DNA of 64,000 nucleotides from Armigeres subalbatus (GCF_024139115.2 NW_026942886.1:1-64000); one strand, 5' to 3'; shown: positions 24,201 through 35,356, counted from the first letter of the stretch. A program made the numbers and translations. The notes: generated by a model not told the origin, from the sequence alone.

Positions 24201-27200
24201 GAGCCTCTTGGAAGGAGGCTTCCGAGCCTCTTGAAAGGAGGCTTCCGAGCATCTTGAAAGGAGGCTTCCGAGCCTCTTGAAAGGAGGCTTCAGAGCCTCT
24301 TGAAAGGAAGCTTCCGAGCCTCTTGAAAGGCCTCTTTAACTTAGGCTTCCGAGCCTTTCTAAAGGAGGCTTCCGAGCCTGTTGGAAGGAGACTTCCGAGC
24401 CTCTTGAAAGGAGGCTTCCGAGCCTCTTGAAAGGAGGCTTCCGAGCCTCTTGATAGAAGGCTTCAGAGCCTCTTGAAAGGAAGCTTCCGAGCCTCTTGAA
24501 AGGCCTCCTCAACGAAGGCTTCCGAGCCTTTTTAAAAGAGGCTTCCGAGCCTGTTGGAAGGAGACTTCCGAGCCTCTTGAAAGGAGACTTCCGAGCCTCT
24601 TGAAAAGGAGGCTTCCGAGCCTCTTGAAAGAAGGCTTCCGAGCCTCTTGAAAGGAGGCTTCCGAGCCTCTTGAAAGGAGGCTTCCGAGCCTCTTGAAAGG
24701 AGGCTTCCGAGCCTCTTGAAAGGAGACTTCCGAGCCTCTTGAAAGGAGGCTTCTGAGCCTTCTGAAAGGAGGCTTCCGAGCCTCTAGAAAGGAGGCTTCC
24801 GAGCCTCTAGAAAGGAGGCTTCCGAGCCTCTTGAAAAGAGGCTTCCGAGCCTCTTGAAAGGAGGGTTCCGAGCCTCTTGAAAAGAGGTTTCCGAGCCTTC
24901 TGAAAGGAAGTTTCCGAGCCTCTTGAAAGGAGGCTTCCGAGCCTCTTGGAAGGAGGCTTCCAAGAGCCTCTTGAAAGGAGGCTTCCGAGCATCTTGAAAG
25001 GAGGCTTCCGAGCCTCTTGAAAGGAGGCTTCAGAGCCTCTTGAAAGGAAGCTTCCGAGCCTCTTGAAAGGCCTCTTAAACTAAGGCTTCCGAGCCTTTTT
25101 AAAGGAGGCTTGAGCCTGTTGGAAGGAGACTCTGAGCCTCTTGAAAGGAGACTTGAGCCTCTTGAAAGGAGGCTTGAGCCTCTTGAAAGGAGGCTTGAGC
25201 CTCTTGAAAAGAAGTTTCTGAGCTTCTTGAAAGGAGGCTCTGAGCCTCTTGAAAGGAGGTTTGAGCCTCTTGAAAAGAGGTTTCCGAGCCTTCTGAAAGG
25301 AAGTTTCCGAGCCTCTTGAAAGGAGGCTTCCGAGCCTCTTGGAAGGAGGCTTCCAAGAGCCTCTTGAAAGGAGGCTTCCGAGCCTCTTGAAAGGAGGCTT
25401 CCGAGCCTCTTGAAAGGAGGCTTCTTAGCCTCTTGAAAGGAAGCTTCCGAGCCTCTTGAAAGGCCTCTTAAACTAAGGCTTCCGAGCCTTTTTAAAGGAG
25501 GCTTCCGAGCCTGTTGGAAGGAGACTTCCGAGCCTCTTGAAAGGAGACTTCCGAGCCTCTTGAAAGGAGGCTTCCGAGCCTCTTGAAAGGAGGCTTCCGA
25601 GCCTCTTGATAGAAGGCTTCAGAGCCTCTTGAAAGGAAGCTTCCGAGCCTCTTGAAAGGAGGCTTCCGAGCCTTTTGGAAGGAGGCTTCCGAGCCTCTTG
25701 AAAGGAGGCTTCCGAGCATCTTGAAAGGAGGCTTCCGAGCCTCTTGAAAGGAGGCTTCCGAGCCTCTTGAAATGAAGCCTGGAGCCTCTTGAAAGGCTCT
25801 CTAAACTAAGGCTTCCTGAGCCTTTCTAAAGGAGGCTTCTGGAGCCTGTTGGAAGGAGACTTTGAGCCTCTTGAAAGGAGACTCTGAGCCTCTTGAAAGG
25901 AGGCTTCTGAGCCTCTTGAAAGGAGGCTTGGAGCCTCTTGAAAGAAGTTCTCGAGCTTCTTGAAAGGGAGGCTCTGAGCCTCTTGGAAGGAGGTTTCTGA
26001 GCCTCTTGAAAGGAGGTTTCGAGCCTTCTGAAACGAAGGTTTCTGGAGCCTCTTGAAAGGAGGCCTGAGCCTCTTGGAAGGAGGCTTCCGAGCCTCTTAA
26101 AAGGAGGCTTCCGAGCATCTTGAAAGGAGGCTTCCGAGCCTCTTGAAAGGAGGCTTCAGAGCCTCTTGAAAGGAAGCTTCCGAGCCTCTTGAAAGGCCTC
26201 TTTAATTAAGGCTTCCGAGCCTTTCTAAAGGAGGCTTCCGAGCCTGTTGGAAGGAGACTTTGAGCCTCTTGAAAGGAGACTTCCAGCCACTTGAAAGGAG
26301 GCTCTGAGCCTCTCTTGAAAGGAGGCTTCTGTGCCTCTTGATAGAAGGCTTCAGATCCTCTTAAAAAAGCATCTGAGCCTCTTGAAAGGAGGCTTCCGAG
26401 CCTTTTGGAAGGAGGCTTCGGAGTCTCTTGAAAGGAGGCTTCCGAGCCTCTTGAAAGGAGGCTTCCGAGCCTCTTGAAAGGAGGCTTCCTAGTCTCTTGA
26501 AAGGAGGCTTCCGAGCCTCTTGATAGAAGCCTTCAGAGCCTCTTGAAAGGAAGCTTCCGAGCCTCTTGAAAGGCCTTCTAAACGAAGCTTTCCGAGCCTT
26601 TTTAAAAGAAGGCTTCATGGTCTGTTGGAAGGAGACTTCCGAGCCAGCCTCTTGAAAGGAGACTTCCGAGCCTCTTGAAAGGAGGCTTCCGAGCCTCTTG
26701 AAAGGAGGCTTCCGAGCCTCTTGATAGAAGGCTTCAGAGCCTCTTGAAAGGAAGCTTCCGAGCCTCTTGAAAGGAGGCTTCCGAGCCTCTTGAAAGGAGG
26801 CTTCCGAGCCTCTTGAAAGGAGGCTTCCGAGCCTCTTGAAAGGAGGCTTCCGAGCCTTCTGAAAGGAGGCTTCCGGAGTTTTCTAGAAAGGAGGCTTCTG
26901 AGCCTCTTGAAAGAGGCTCTGAGCCTCTTGAAAGGAGGGTTCTGAGCCTCTTGAAAGGAGGCTGCTGAGGCCTCTTGAAAGGAGGCTTCTGAGCTCTTGA
27001 AAAGAGGCTTCTGAGCCTCTTGAAAGGAGGCTTCTGAGCCTCTTGAAAGGAGGCTTCTGAGCCTCTTGAAAGGAGGCTTCTGAGCCTCTTGAAAGGAGGC
27101 TGCTGAGCCTTGTGAAAGGAGGCTTCTGAGCCTCTTGAAAGGAGGCCTGAGCCTTTGAAAGGAGGCTTCCTGAGCTCTTGAAAGGAGGCTTCCCAGCCTC

Positions 27201-27455
27201 TTGAAAGGAGGCTTCCCAGCCTCTTGAAAGGAGGCTTCCGAGCCTCTTGAAAGAAGGCTTCCGAGCCTCTTGAAAGGAAGCTTTCGATCCTCTTGAAAGG
27301 AAGCTTCTGATCTTCTTGAAGGGGGCTTCCGAGTCTCTTGGAAGGAGGTTTCCGAGCTTTTTAAACAAGCCTTCCGAGCCTCTTAAAAAGAGGCTTCTAA
27401 GCCCCTGGAAAGATGTATTCCAAAGTATTCTTGAAACGAGGCTTCCAGAGGAAGC
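21272..27455. repeat. 23-bp hairpin minisatellite, copy A (about 270 units)
   Basis: Units of 23 bp made of the perfect inverted repeat GAGGCTTCCGAGCCTC (6-bp stem, TCCG loop) plus a 7-bp linker TTGAAAG. Stretches near 21680-22480 and 25100-26340 have TCTGAG, CTTGAG or CCTGAG in place of TTCCGAG. Because 23 is not a multiple of 3, open frames here read as 23-residue peptide repeats; they are repeat artefacts. The array lies inside KCNQ intron 1. Confidence 0.93.
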
Positions 27456-27539
27456 TCCAGATACACGAAACCTTGGGAAAATTTCGCTTCTGATAGCATG
27501 CAAATTAATCTGAAATATTTGAGTCCTATAAAGTAATAA

Positions 27540-28240
27540 GTGAAGTCTTATCGGATAAATAGACCTGCAGGGAAGCTAGCTCTGAACGGATAAATCTTGC
27601 ATGACTTGACTGATCGGGTAGATATTACATGATATACATATTCTAAATTCCAGGACGAAGCATAAAGGGCTGTAATTGCTTGTAAAAGTAATGAGTACTA
27701 TCGGCACAATGAACCTGCTGGGATCGGGTAGATCGCATGCTCTGAGCTCCAGGATGTTTTGGTGAACCATGAAGGGCCTGTAGTTGCTTGTAAACATAAT
27801 TACCTCGATATGATTGAACGGACTTGCTGAGATGTTCACCGATGCACGGGTACATCGTTCTATACTTGGTTGATCAGATAGATCATATATTATGAACTCT
27901 AAGATATTTTGGAGAGCCAAAAAAGCCTGTAGTAGCTGATAAAAGTAATTAGAGAAATCCTATCGGCTCAATGGACCTGCTGGGATGCTAAGTGCGGAAC
28001 GGATACATCTGTTATGACATGGTTGACCGGGTATATCACATATTCTGAACACCAAGACGTTTTGGAGAACCATAAATGGCTTGTAGTTGCTTGTAAAAGT
28101 AATAAGTGCAATCCTATTGGCTCAACAGACGCGCTAGATGTTTATCGATGCACGGATCCATCCTTCAGGACTTGGTTGATCGTCTAAATCGCATATTCTG
28201 AACGCCAGGACATTTTGGAGAACCTGGAATAGTTTACGTT
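27540..28240. repeat. Degenerate tandem repeats, about 175-bp period (A)
   Basis: Four or so diverged units, each with a GATCGGGTAGATCACAT-like start, then CCAGGACGTTTTGG, then CCTGTAGTTGCTTGTAAAAG. Matching sequence is at about 58330-58930 in segment B. No coding evidence. Confidence 0.7.
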
Positions 28241-28460
28241 TATTCAAAACTCGACTAATTTATATATCATGATCACATGGATAGTTTTTGACATACATTT
28301 CGTTTCTGTACATATTTTCTGATGCACTCTAGGTACATATCCTACAGAAAAGTTTGGACGGCCTAGGACATCCGAAAAAAATATTTCAATACCTTTTCTT
28401 TCTATACTAGTTTTGGCAGAATCCAATGGAAAAACTCAAACTTGTACGTCAAATCTGCGT
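28241..28460. other. Intron sequence, nothing recognised
   Basis: AT-rich sequence between two repeat tracts. No gene, RNA or element was recognised. Confidence 0.5.
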
Positions 28461-29860
28461 AAAATAAAAGTCTTCCTTAAAGGGTACTGGAAGAATTTCA
28501 GAAAGAATTACCGAAAAATTTTCTAACAAAATTTTGGAAGAAATTCTTGAAATAATTGTGAAGGAATTCTCAAGGAATATCTAAAAGCTTTTCCGAGGGG
28601 ATTTCTCAAGGAACTAAAAAAATGCAGATTATTCCCGAAAATAATTTGGTATTTCCAAGGACCTGAAGAAATTTCTGAAGGATTTCTGCTAGAGCAATTT
28701 CCGAAGGTATTCCTGAAACAATTTTCGTAGATATTCCTGATGCAATTCCCGAATGATTTTCCATAGATATTTCCAAAGAATTTTCTAAAGGAATTCCGGA
28801 ATTTCAAAAGGAATTCCTTAAAGAATTCGTAAAGGAAATATTGAACGGAATTTCCAAATTAAGTTCTGTAAAAATTCTCGACATTCCTTAATTTCTGCAA
28901 GAATTTCTTTGGATATTACTCCAAGAGTTCATTCGAAATGTTTTGGGATTTCTTCTGAAAATACTCCGGAAATTGCATCGGAGATAAATCCAGAAATTGC
29001 TTTAGCTATTCCTCCTAATATTCGAAAATTCAAAGAAGGAATTATGAGAAAATTTTGAAAGATCTTTCTATTAGGATTTTTTAGTAACAACAACTCCTAC
29101 GGAAATTGTTGGAATAACTTTGGAAATTCGTTTAGCAATTTCTACGGAATAAATTCTAAGAACTCTGCCAGTACTTTCTCAAGAAATCCCTTTGGAGAAT
29201 CTAGGAGGAAATTTTTGAAATTCCTTCGAAATTTCTTCAAAACTTCCTCCAGGATTTCTTCCAAGAATTCTTTTAGGTATTCCTTCGGATTCCTTTAGCC
29301 ATTCATACGGAAATTCCTTTAGACCATCGGAGATTCCTTTTGAAATTCCTCTGTAATTTCCTTTGTGCGTTCTTTCGAGAATATCATCAGAAAATCCTTT
29401 AGAATTTCGATTGAGAATCCTTCGTAAATTTCGTTAGAAAATTATTTAGGGAATTTATTCGAGAATTCTTAAGAAATTCCTTACGAAATTCAAGAAATCC
29501 TTTTAAACTTCCGTTAGATACTTTTTCAAAAAATCCTCTAGTATTTTCTATTTCATTCGTCCATAATTAGAGGCATTCCCGAAAGAATTTTTGGAGGATT
29601 CACTGAGAAATGTTAGAAGCAATTTCTGGAGGCATTTCCAAATGCATTTCAGGAAGGATTCCTGAAGAATAACCTGAATGGATGTGAGACAAGAATTTCT
29701 AAACGAAGTTCTGAAGAAATTATTGAAGGAATCTCCTGAGGAATTATTAAAAAGTTTTTAGATTTCTACAAGAATGGCATCTGGGACGTTTGAAGGAATT
29801 CTTTTGGGAATTCTGCCGACAATTTCTCCGTAAATTCCTTCATCCGGACAGCAGTAATCA
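28461..29860. repeat. Degenerate GAATTCC-rich low-complexity tract (A)
   Basis: Irregular repetition of motifs such as AAGGAATTTC, GGAATTCCT and TTCCGAAGG with an ill-defined period of about 12 bp. It looks like a decayed simple repeat. Counterpart at about 59155-60520. Short open frames inside it are not credible genes. Confidence 0.7.
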
Positions 29861-30180
29861 TAACCTTGTTTTGAATCTTGAATTAAGACTTGCCAAAAAA
29901 CCAAAAATATCGGGATTTCAGTCGATGCATCATCATACTTCTTAAGATATTGTCGAGAATTCCTTAGGAATTTACTTCAGGAGTTGCTTTGATATTTTAT
30001 GAATTTATTCCAACCTGACAAACTGTGCTGAGAATCCATCCTTTGGATAAATATTTGTGCTATCACTGCATGATCATTTTGTTCGGCTCAACACGCTATT
30101 TGCTTATTTTAGCCAAGACTCCAGGAGGCGTTAATAAAAAGCGATTAAACTAATGACGCAAACTTTACAGAACTTCTATT
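29861..30180. other. Intron sequence upstream of MITE, nothing recognised
   Basis: AT-rich intron sequence close to the 5' end of KCNQ intron 1. No feature recognised. Confidence 0.5.
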
Positions 30181-30323
30181 CTGCCGTAATCTGGAAAAGT
30201 GACGCAACGGCCATTTTATAACTTGCATGTTTTCCATTTTTCTGTTAAAAAGCTCGATGACTAGTACTCGTTAACACCATTTTTGGAAAATGACGTATTC
30301 GTCACTTTTTCAGAAAACGGCAG
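30181..30323. mobile_element. Small MITE with CTGCCGT terminal inverted repeats (A)
   Basis: Termini CTGCCGTAATCTGGAAAAGT and the reverse complement of CTGCCGTTTTCTGAAAAAGT extend as imperfect inverted repeats of about 37 bp. TATT occurs on both sides and may be a 4-bp target duplication. The segment B counterpart is at 60859-61002. Confidence 0.65.
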
Positions 30324-30467
30324 TATTGTTGTCGAATATTGTTTAGTTTGGCAGAGCTTCCTAGCTCTAGATCTCTGTCCACTGGATTTGACTGCAACCG
30401 TATTTGTGATATAATCAAAATAACACCGACCTCAAACATTCATATATTCGTTTGAATTTTCTTAGGG

Positions 30468-30474
30468 TACTTAC
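30468..30474 (-). promoter_or_regulatory. Splice donor of KCNQ intron 1
   Basis: Read on the minus strand the exon ends TCTGT and is followed by GTAAGTA, a perfect metazoan U1 donor consensus. The open frame reaches a stop immediately inside this intron, so the donor defines the exon end. The intron starts after the second base of a valine codon (phase 2). Confidence 0.9.
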
Positions 30475-31466
30475 ACAGAAAAATGATATACAAAACACAG
30501 CCACCCGACCGGATGCTCCAGGAACACGTAGAACCGCTCCTGCACGGTCTTTCCCCTGCGGTGATGGAAAACATATTTGGCTTTGAACGCTTGATCGATC
30601 GGCAGTGCTATGGGGTAGTACGGATCGGGAACGCCGATCTTCTGCGCAATGGCCTCCGCCTCGTCGTCCCCGACCACGTCGCACGGGTCGTCGTCCCCCG
30701 GGAGCACATCGCACGGATCGTCCCCGGTCGTCACCCCGTCCAGGATGTCCGCGTTCGAGCGGGACCGGGACCGGCTCCGGTTCTTCCGGCGCATCGGCGT
30801 CGGTACCCGCCGGTGGTGCGGCTCGAAGCGTCCCATTTTACCGGTGCGGAAGCGCCGCAGAAATTTCAACGCACGCGGCGAGGAAGACGGTTGTTCCGCC
30901 GCCGCGCTGGCAGCGTTCAGCTCGGTGGTTTCGATCGCCGACTCGATGTCGTCGAGCAGATCGTCCTCCGAGCCACGCAGCGCCTGATAGCCGGCGCATG
31001 TACTCGGCGACTGGGTGGTGGCTGTCCCAGTGCCGCCGGTGTTGAGTCCGGTGGCCAGCCCATTGCTGCCGGCGCTTGGGCTTGCGGAGATCGTCTGGCC
31101 ACCGATACTGCTGCTACTGAGCAGGTTCGTCGTCTCCTTGACCGGAGTTTTGAGCACGCTGAGCACCAGGTCGTCACACGCAACGCCCCCAAACTGGTGT
31201 ACGCCGCTGCCGCGATCATCGCCGAACGATCGCGAGTTTGATGCTTGCATATGAAGATTGCTGACCTGGTGGATGTTACCATAGGAATAGTGACGCGGCT
31301 TACTGATATATTGCTGATGTTGTTGCTGTTGTTGTTGATGGTGCAGCACTAGTTGCTGCTGTTTTGCTTCTTGCTGCAGCCGTAGGTTTCGTGACTGCCG
31401 AAAGAGATTCTCCTGCTCGCCTCTGTTCATTGTTATCGTGGTCGCACTGAGCACAACCGACAACAT
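30475..31466 (-). CDS. KCNQ: KCNQ-type voltage-gated potassium channel, first coding exon
   Basis: Encodes the cytoplasmic N-terminus (330 codons plus 2 bases) of a KCNQ/Kv7 potassium channel, a plasma-membrane tetramer with slow voltage-gated K+ current. The last 20 residues (YVFLEHP..GWLCFVYHF) match the pre-S1/early S1 segment of KCNQ1, including the Y, L and P of its juxtamembrane trafficking motif. Upstream are a poly-Gln/His tract (residues 36-52), a Ser/Thr/Gly-rich region, an acidic patch (167-180), FLRRFRTGKMGRFEPHHRR (202-220), an Arg-Ser run (229-237) and a duplicated DDPCDV motif (249-265). Two start codons are possible, Met1 (31466) and Met13 (31430), both in fair contexts; the first is taken for completeness. 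The exon ends at a consensus donor in phase 2. S1-S6, pore and C-terminus must lie beyond the left edge, or are missing. Family call is strong; paralogue naming is not attempted. Confidence 0.88.
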
Positions 31467-31840
31467 TTGACCCCGGATGCCGGCTATTTGCGCGAAATCT
31501 GCTGCCCCCTGTTGTTTGTTGTCCGCGAGTTCTGTCCCTCCATCTTCCGCTTCTACTTCGTTGACCCAGCGGTGACCGTAGCCACATTACACTTCGATCG
31601 ACCGTAGCTTTTTCTTCACCCGATACAAATTCACGGGAACACCGCCCCCGGACCACTCCGCCGCGCAAAACTCGATTATCCAGTAGTTCCGCAAGTGTAC
31701 CAATGTCACCATTTTCCACCGTCTCAGCATCGATTGCAACGCGGATTCTTTGCTATTTTTCTTCCATTAACTCCGAGCACGCTGCTCGCCCGTCCGGTGG
31801 GGGTCATTCGCGACGCCATAGGTGGAGTAACCTGTTTTTA
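31467..31840 (-). promoter_or_regulatory. Probable KCNQ 5' UTR / promoter-proximal region
   Basis: Sequence upstream of the KCNQ start is distinctly GC-richer than the AT-rich DNA further out, as expected for a 5' UTR and core promoter. I cannot identify a TATA box or define the start site. Open frames here overlap the exon in other frames and are considered shadows. Confidence 0.4.
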
Positions 31841-32756
31841 CGAGATAATTAAAAAAGTGTTAACCAAATTAAATCTTGTCAGTGCTAGGAAATAAGTACT
31901 CTCTTCTCTTCGCTGATGGTCGCCGGTTGGATGGTTGGAACGAAGATTAAAATTTTCTATCGTCTTCATCTTCGGTCACCGGTCGCGTCGTCGGCTGACT
32001 GTCGGAATGGGAAAAGTTGGCGAGTCAGCAGGAGTCGGAAAATGTCCCTGTCGTTGTCGTTGATTAAATCAATTTTAATCTTCAGATTGTAGTGGAAGTT
32101 ATGGCGATTGAAAGTTATGATAATTATTTTAGCACGCTGGTTGGTTAGATGCTTTGGGTTATGTGATTTCAAACGAGTTTTCTTTACATCCTAAAATAAA
32201 TTTATCCGGGCGAATCGGATAGGAAAACTGAAGCATTATTTTCGTCGGTTCTTATTGCCTACCATGCTTTATTACTACCCGATAAAAAAAATAAAAATAA
32301 GTAAAAAGCGCATCTCTATCTTATTCCTCTGTTACTGTAAGGATGAATAAGGGTGATGAAGATGAAGTACCGTAACAATTACGAGTAACGTTTATAACTG
32401 CGTAGGAGTTGGAAACTGTGAAGATAACTTCATAAAAAAGTTCTTGGAAATTACAACAATTTTTAAAATTAAACTTACTATATTTTTGTATAATTTACTT
32501 GGGAATTCGTTTTATCCAAAGCGATTTCATTTCATCCATAAAAATGTGTTTTCGAATTGTTTACAAACGATCCAGCATATCAGTTATCATATCATTTTGT
32601 GCAGATTTCTTAAATTAGTCTAATTTTATTTTAGTCTTTGAATAAATTTAGAGGATTCAACTATGCGTAGAGCACATTTTATCAAATTTTAAACCAAGTT
32701 TTGTTTCAGCAGTTTGAAGCGCCTGTCATAATAGGATTATTCGATTGATTTCTATC
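31841..32756. other. AT-rich intergenic sequence, nothing recognised
   Basis: No gene, RNA or clear repeat recognised. Possible distal promoter of KCNQ only by position. Confidence 0.5.
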
Positions 32757-32908
32757 ACGTTGTGATCTTCACAGATACATATTTCGACCTCAACTATGAT
32801 GCCGTCTTTAGTTTCTCGTACTTGAAGTCGAGTCAAAAACGAAATACTGAAGACGGCCTTACAGATTAAGTCGAAATGCGTATCTTTAAAGACTACAACG
32901 TGATGATA
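32757..32908. mobile_element. Foldback/MITE element, about 150 bp
   Basis: Imperfect inverted repeat of about 55 bp per arm: ATCACGTTGTGATCTTCACA on the left and the reverse complement of ATCACGTTGTAGTCTTTAAA on the right, continuing through GATACATATTTCGAC / GATACGCATTTCGAC and GCCGTCTT. Non-autonomous, no coding. Confidence 0.65.
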
Positions 32909-33293
32909 TTAAGAATAGTATTGAACTCATCATATGACAAGTGAAGATATTCCACTAAAAGAGCGTGATTTTTTTTACAAGTTTCGCACTAAGTTACGAA
33001 TTGAATGTATACATTAGGATTATGAGAACTGAAGACAGATATTTTTGAACAGATTATTCGATGTGTCAAATCATTCTCATTCTCAGACCGCAGTACCTTG
33101 TTTCGGTAATGAATGCTCGTATAATGTATATACATTCCCAGCGAAAACATTATCGTCATCGATAGTGTTAATTCGGTACTTTTACAGTTATTCACGTCAA
33201 GTTTTGTGATCCAAGTAACCATTTTATTTTTTTATTGTTTTGGAAAGAAGTTTAATTTTGATACACAACTTCTTTGAACAACTTCTCGCAGGG

Positions 33294-33377
33294 GCAGCTG
33301 TTGTATAATTGGTAATACGTCCATCTACTTAATGGATTAGTGTGGGTTCAAGTCCCACCTGCAACCGAATCTTTTTT
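33294..33377 (+). tRNA. tRNA-like sequence, probable pseudogene
   Basis: A cloverleaf can be drawn: D stem GTAT/ATAC (33303-33306, 33315-33318), anticodon stem TCCAT/ATGGA with loop CTACTTA (anticodon ACT), 5-nt variable loop, T arm GTGGG-TTCAAGT-CCCAC (33342-33358). B-box GGTTCAAGTCCC is good and a T6 pol III terminator follows at 33372-33377. The acceptor stem pairs at only 4 of 7 positions (33294-33300 with 33359-33365), so a decayed tRNA or tRNA-derived SINE head is more likely than a working tRNA. Confidence 0.5.
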
Positions 33378-33636
33378 CGCAATAGCTCAAAAAACACCTT
33401 AAAATGGCAAACTTAACTATGTGTATCAAAAATAAACATCTTTAAAACAACAAAAAGTAAAAATCCGACTTTACTCACAAGTCATTAATCAATAAAAAGT
33501 TACCATTTTATTTCAATCACATAATCAATCTGACAAAATGGCAATCTTATGTCTAGAGCAGTCAAGAAAATTCCCTTCTCGGGAATTGGCATGATATCAC
33601 GAAGGAAGACTATAATGTGGAGAATACGATATGTTG

Positions 33637-33940
33637 TGCACTGCCGTTCTACGCATAATTGTCCCATGTTACTTTTGATGAAAAACATCAAACTCGAATT
33701 AATTTGTCCCACTGAAAAAATGAAGTTGTTGTTTGAGGATAATAGAGACTGAAAACCATTTAAATATGTAGGGATTCATATTATGTCACGGCAAAGTGTT
33801 GCCTACGCTCATTACATCCCAAAAATATTTGTTAAATTTTAAGATCCAATCGATTTTGAAACTAGTGGGACAAATTGACTCGAGTTTGGACTTTTTCATC
33901 AAAGGTAACATGGGACAATTATGCGTAGAACGGCAGTGCA
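33637..33940. mobile_element. Foldback element with GCACTGCCGTTCTACGC arms
   Basis: Arms of about 75 bp: TGCACTGCCGTTCTACGCAT... at 33637 and its reverse complement ending ATGCGTAGAACGGCAGTGCA at 33940, with about 150 bp between. Arms include TTGTCCCATGTTAC and a diverged inner portion. Non-autonomous; short open frames across it are artefacts of the symmetry. Confidence 0.7.
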
Positions 33941-34043
33941 GATGTAAAAACATTATTGAAACATTAACATATCGTGTACAGAATGCTTTCATGATCACGT
34001 TCTTATAAGCTACTGGCAATTGTTTATATAAAAACATATATTA

Positions 34044-34185
34044 GAGGTATTCACTTAACGGCGTAGGTTCCTGCATATCTTTTTATAGAAATGTTTCGGC
34101 GATTTGAAATATGTTCCTTGTTATTGTGTATGACACTTTTCAATAATAAGATACGCAGCGGCTTACGTTGTTAAGTGAATACCCC
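34044..34185. mobile_element. 142-bp MITE with TA target duplication
   Basis: Termini GAGGTATTCACTTAAC and GTTAAGTGAATACCCC are inverted repeats, flanked by TA at 34042-34043 and 34186-34187, the target preference of Tc1/mariner-type transposases. Confidence 0.75.
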
Positions 34186-34187
34186 TA

Positions 34188-35210
34188 TTGATTTCTTGGC
34201 TAGTGAGAAATCGCAATACGCTGTTATTAGCCGAGAGAGAGAGCATAAAATCTGTGTGGCATATAATAGCTCAACTGTGAATAGGCCTTTAATAGAGTAT
34301 ACACGTTACATCCAAGGGTCTCATACGCCTGTCACCGGCGAACAAAGCTCGTGTACTCTGCATCGAAGCTTAGAACCAGTGTTGGGGCGCAATCGTTAAT
34401 GCGAACATTTTTATATTCAGTTAGTTGCTGCAAATAAATTCTTCTTCGAGTCCCTATAATCAAGCAGGTATCTCAAGCATACCACGTCGTTATATTGCTG
34501 CATGTTGCTGCATTATGCACAAAAGTGTGCATAAAAATTGTCTCGCCATAACAAAAAGGTGGTAAAGAATTAACACTGTTGTTTACATTTTAGAACTAAA
34601 TTCAGATGTCGCACATGCCGGAGTAGGGATTCAGTGCTCCGCCTTCTCCCCCTGGTTACATCAGGTTACAGCGTTATGTGTATATATTATAGTGTTATCC
34701 CCGTTCGCCGTTAGCTGGATTGTAAGGCGCCGTTGAACGGGTCCCTTAACGCAACACACATTCATCAGAGGCATTCAGGCAACCGGCACTTTTTCCCGCA
34801 TCGCTCACCGATGCAAGTTGTGTCTGCTCGCGAGTGATCAGAACCTTCCGCCACGTAAACCAGACTACACAAAATCAGTTTTATGAACATTGTTATGACG
34901 TACTGACGTAAAATAAAATTGTTGCAAAACGACCAGCAATGGGGGGGTTATGTTAATAAAAAAAATAACAACAAGGAAACGGAAAAAAAGTCCAAATTGG
35001 AATAAATGCATGAAAAATTTGGAATTTAATGGAAAAAAAATGTTTAGAGAAAGCAAAGAATATGAATATTTGTAACATATTTATCCAGTAATGAACTTAG
35101 CACAAACTTTATACAATTAAAGAAAATACTAGAACTTATTTCCGTACACATTTTAGTTTGCCTCGGGCTGAAAGTCCCGATAATGAAGACAAAACAAAAA
35201 TTAGTTTTTT
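34188..35210. other. Intergenic sequence, nothing recognised
   Basis: Mostly AT-rich. A GC-richer stretch at about 34590-34860 may be a fragment of a dispersed repeat but I do not recognise it. No gene supported. Confidence 0.5.
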
Positions 35211-35356
35211 GCCTTTATCGTATACTAAGTATACGTAAAGGCTATACGATCACTCCAAAACCAAACTTTTGATAGAAGGCTCGGAGACCCATAGTGTTAT
35301 ATACCAATCGACTCAGCTCGACGAATTGAGGTGATGTCTGTTTGTGTGTATGTATG
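35211..35356. mobile_element. MITE-like element, left part (split by LINE)
   Basis: Starts GCCTTTATCGTATAC and continues through GGAGACCCATAGTGTT and GACGAATTGAGGTGATG to a TG-rich run, where a LINE interrupts it. Same family as 20157-20565. The last 14 bp (35343-35356) are repeated on the far side of the LINE. Confidence 0.65.

Noticed and set aside
21312..27503. Minus-strand frames with repeated SFQEARKPPFKRLGSLL peptides
   Set aside because: The 23-residue period is exactly three 23-bp units; the frame survives only because the unit lacks stops, and it collapses in copy B where units are 22 bp.
30483..31254. Plus-strand open frames opposite the KCNQ exon
   Set aside because: GC-rich antisense shadows of the real exon without homology.
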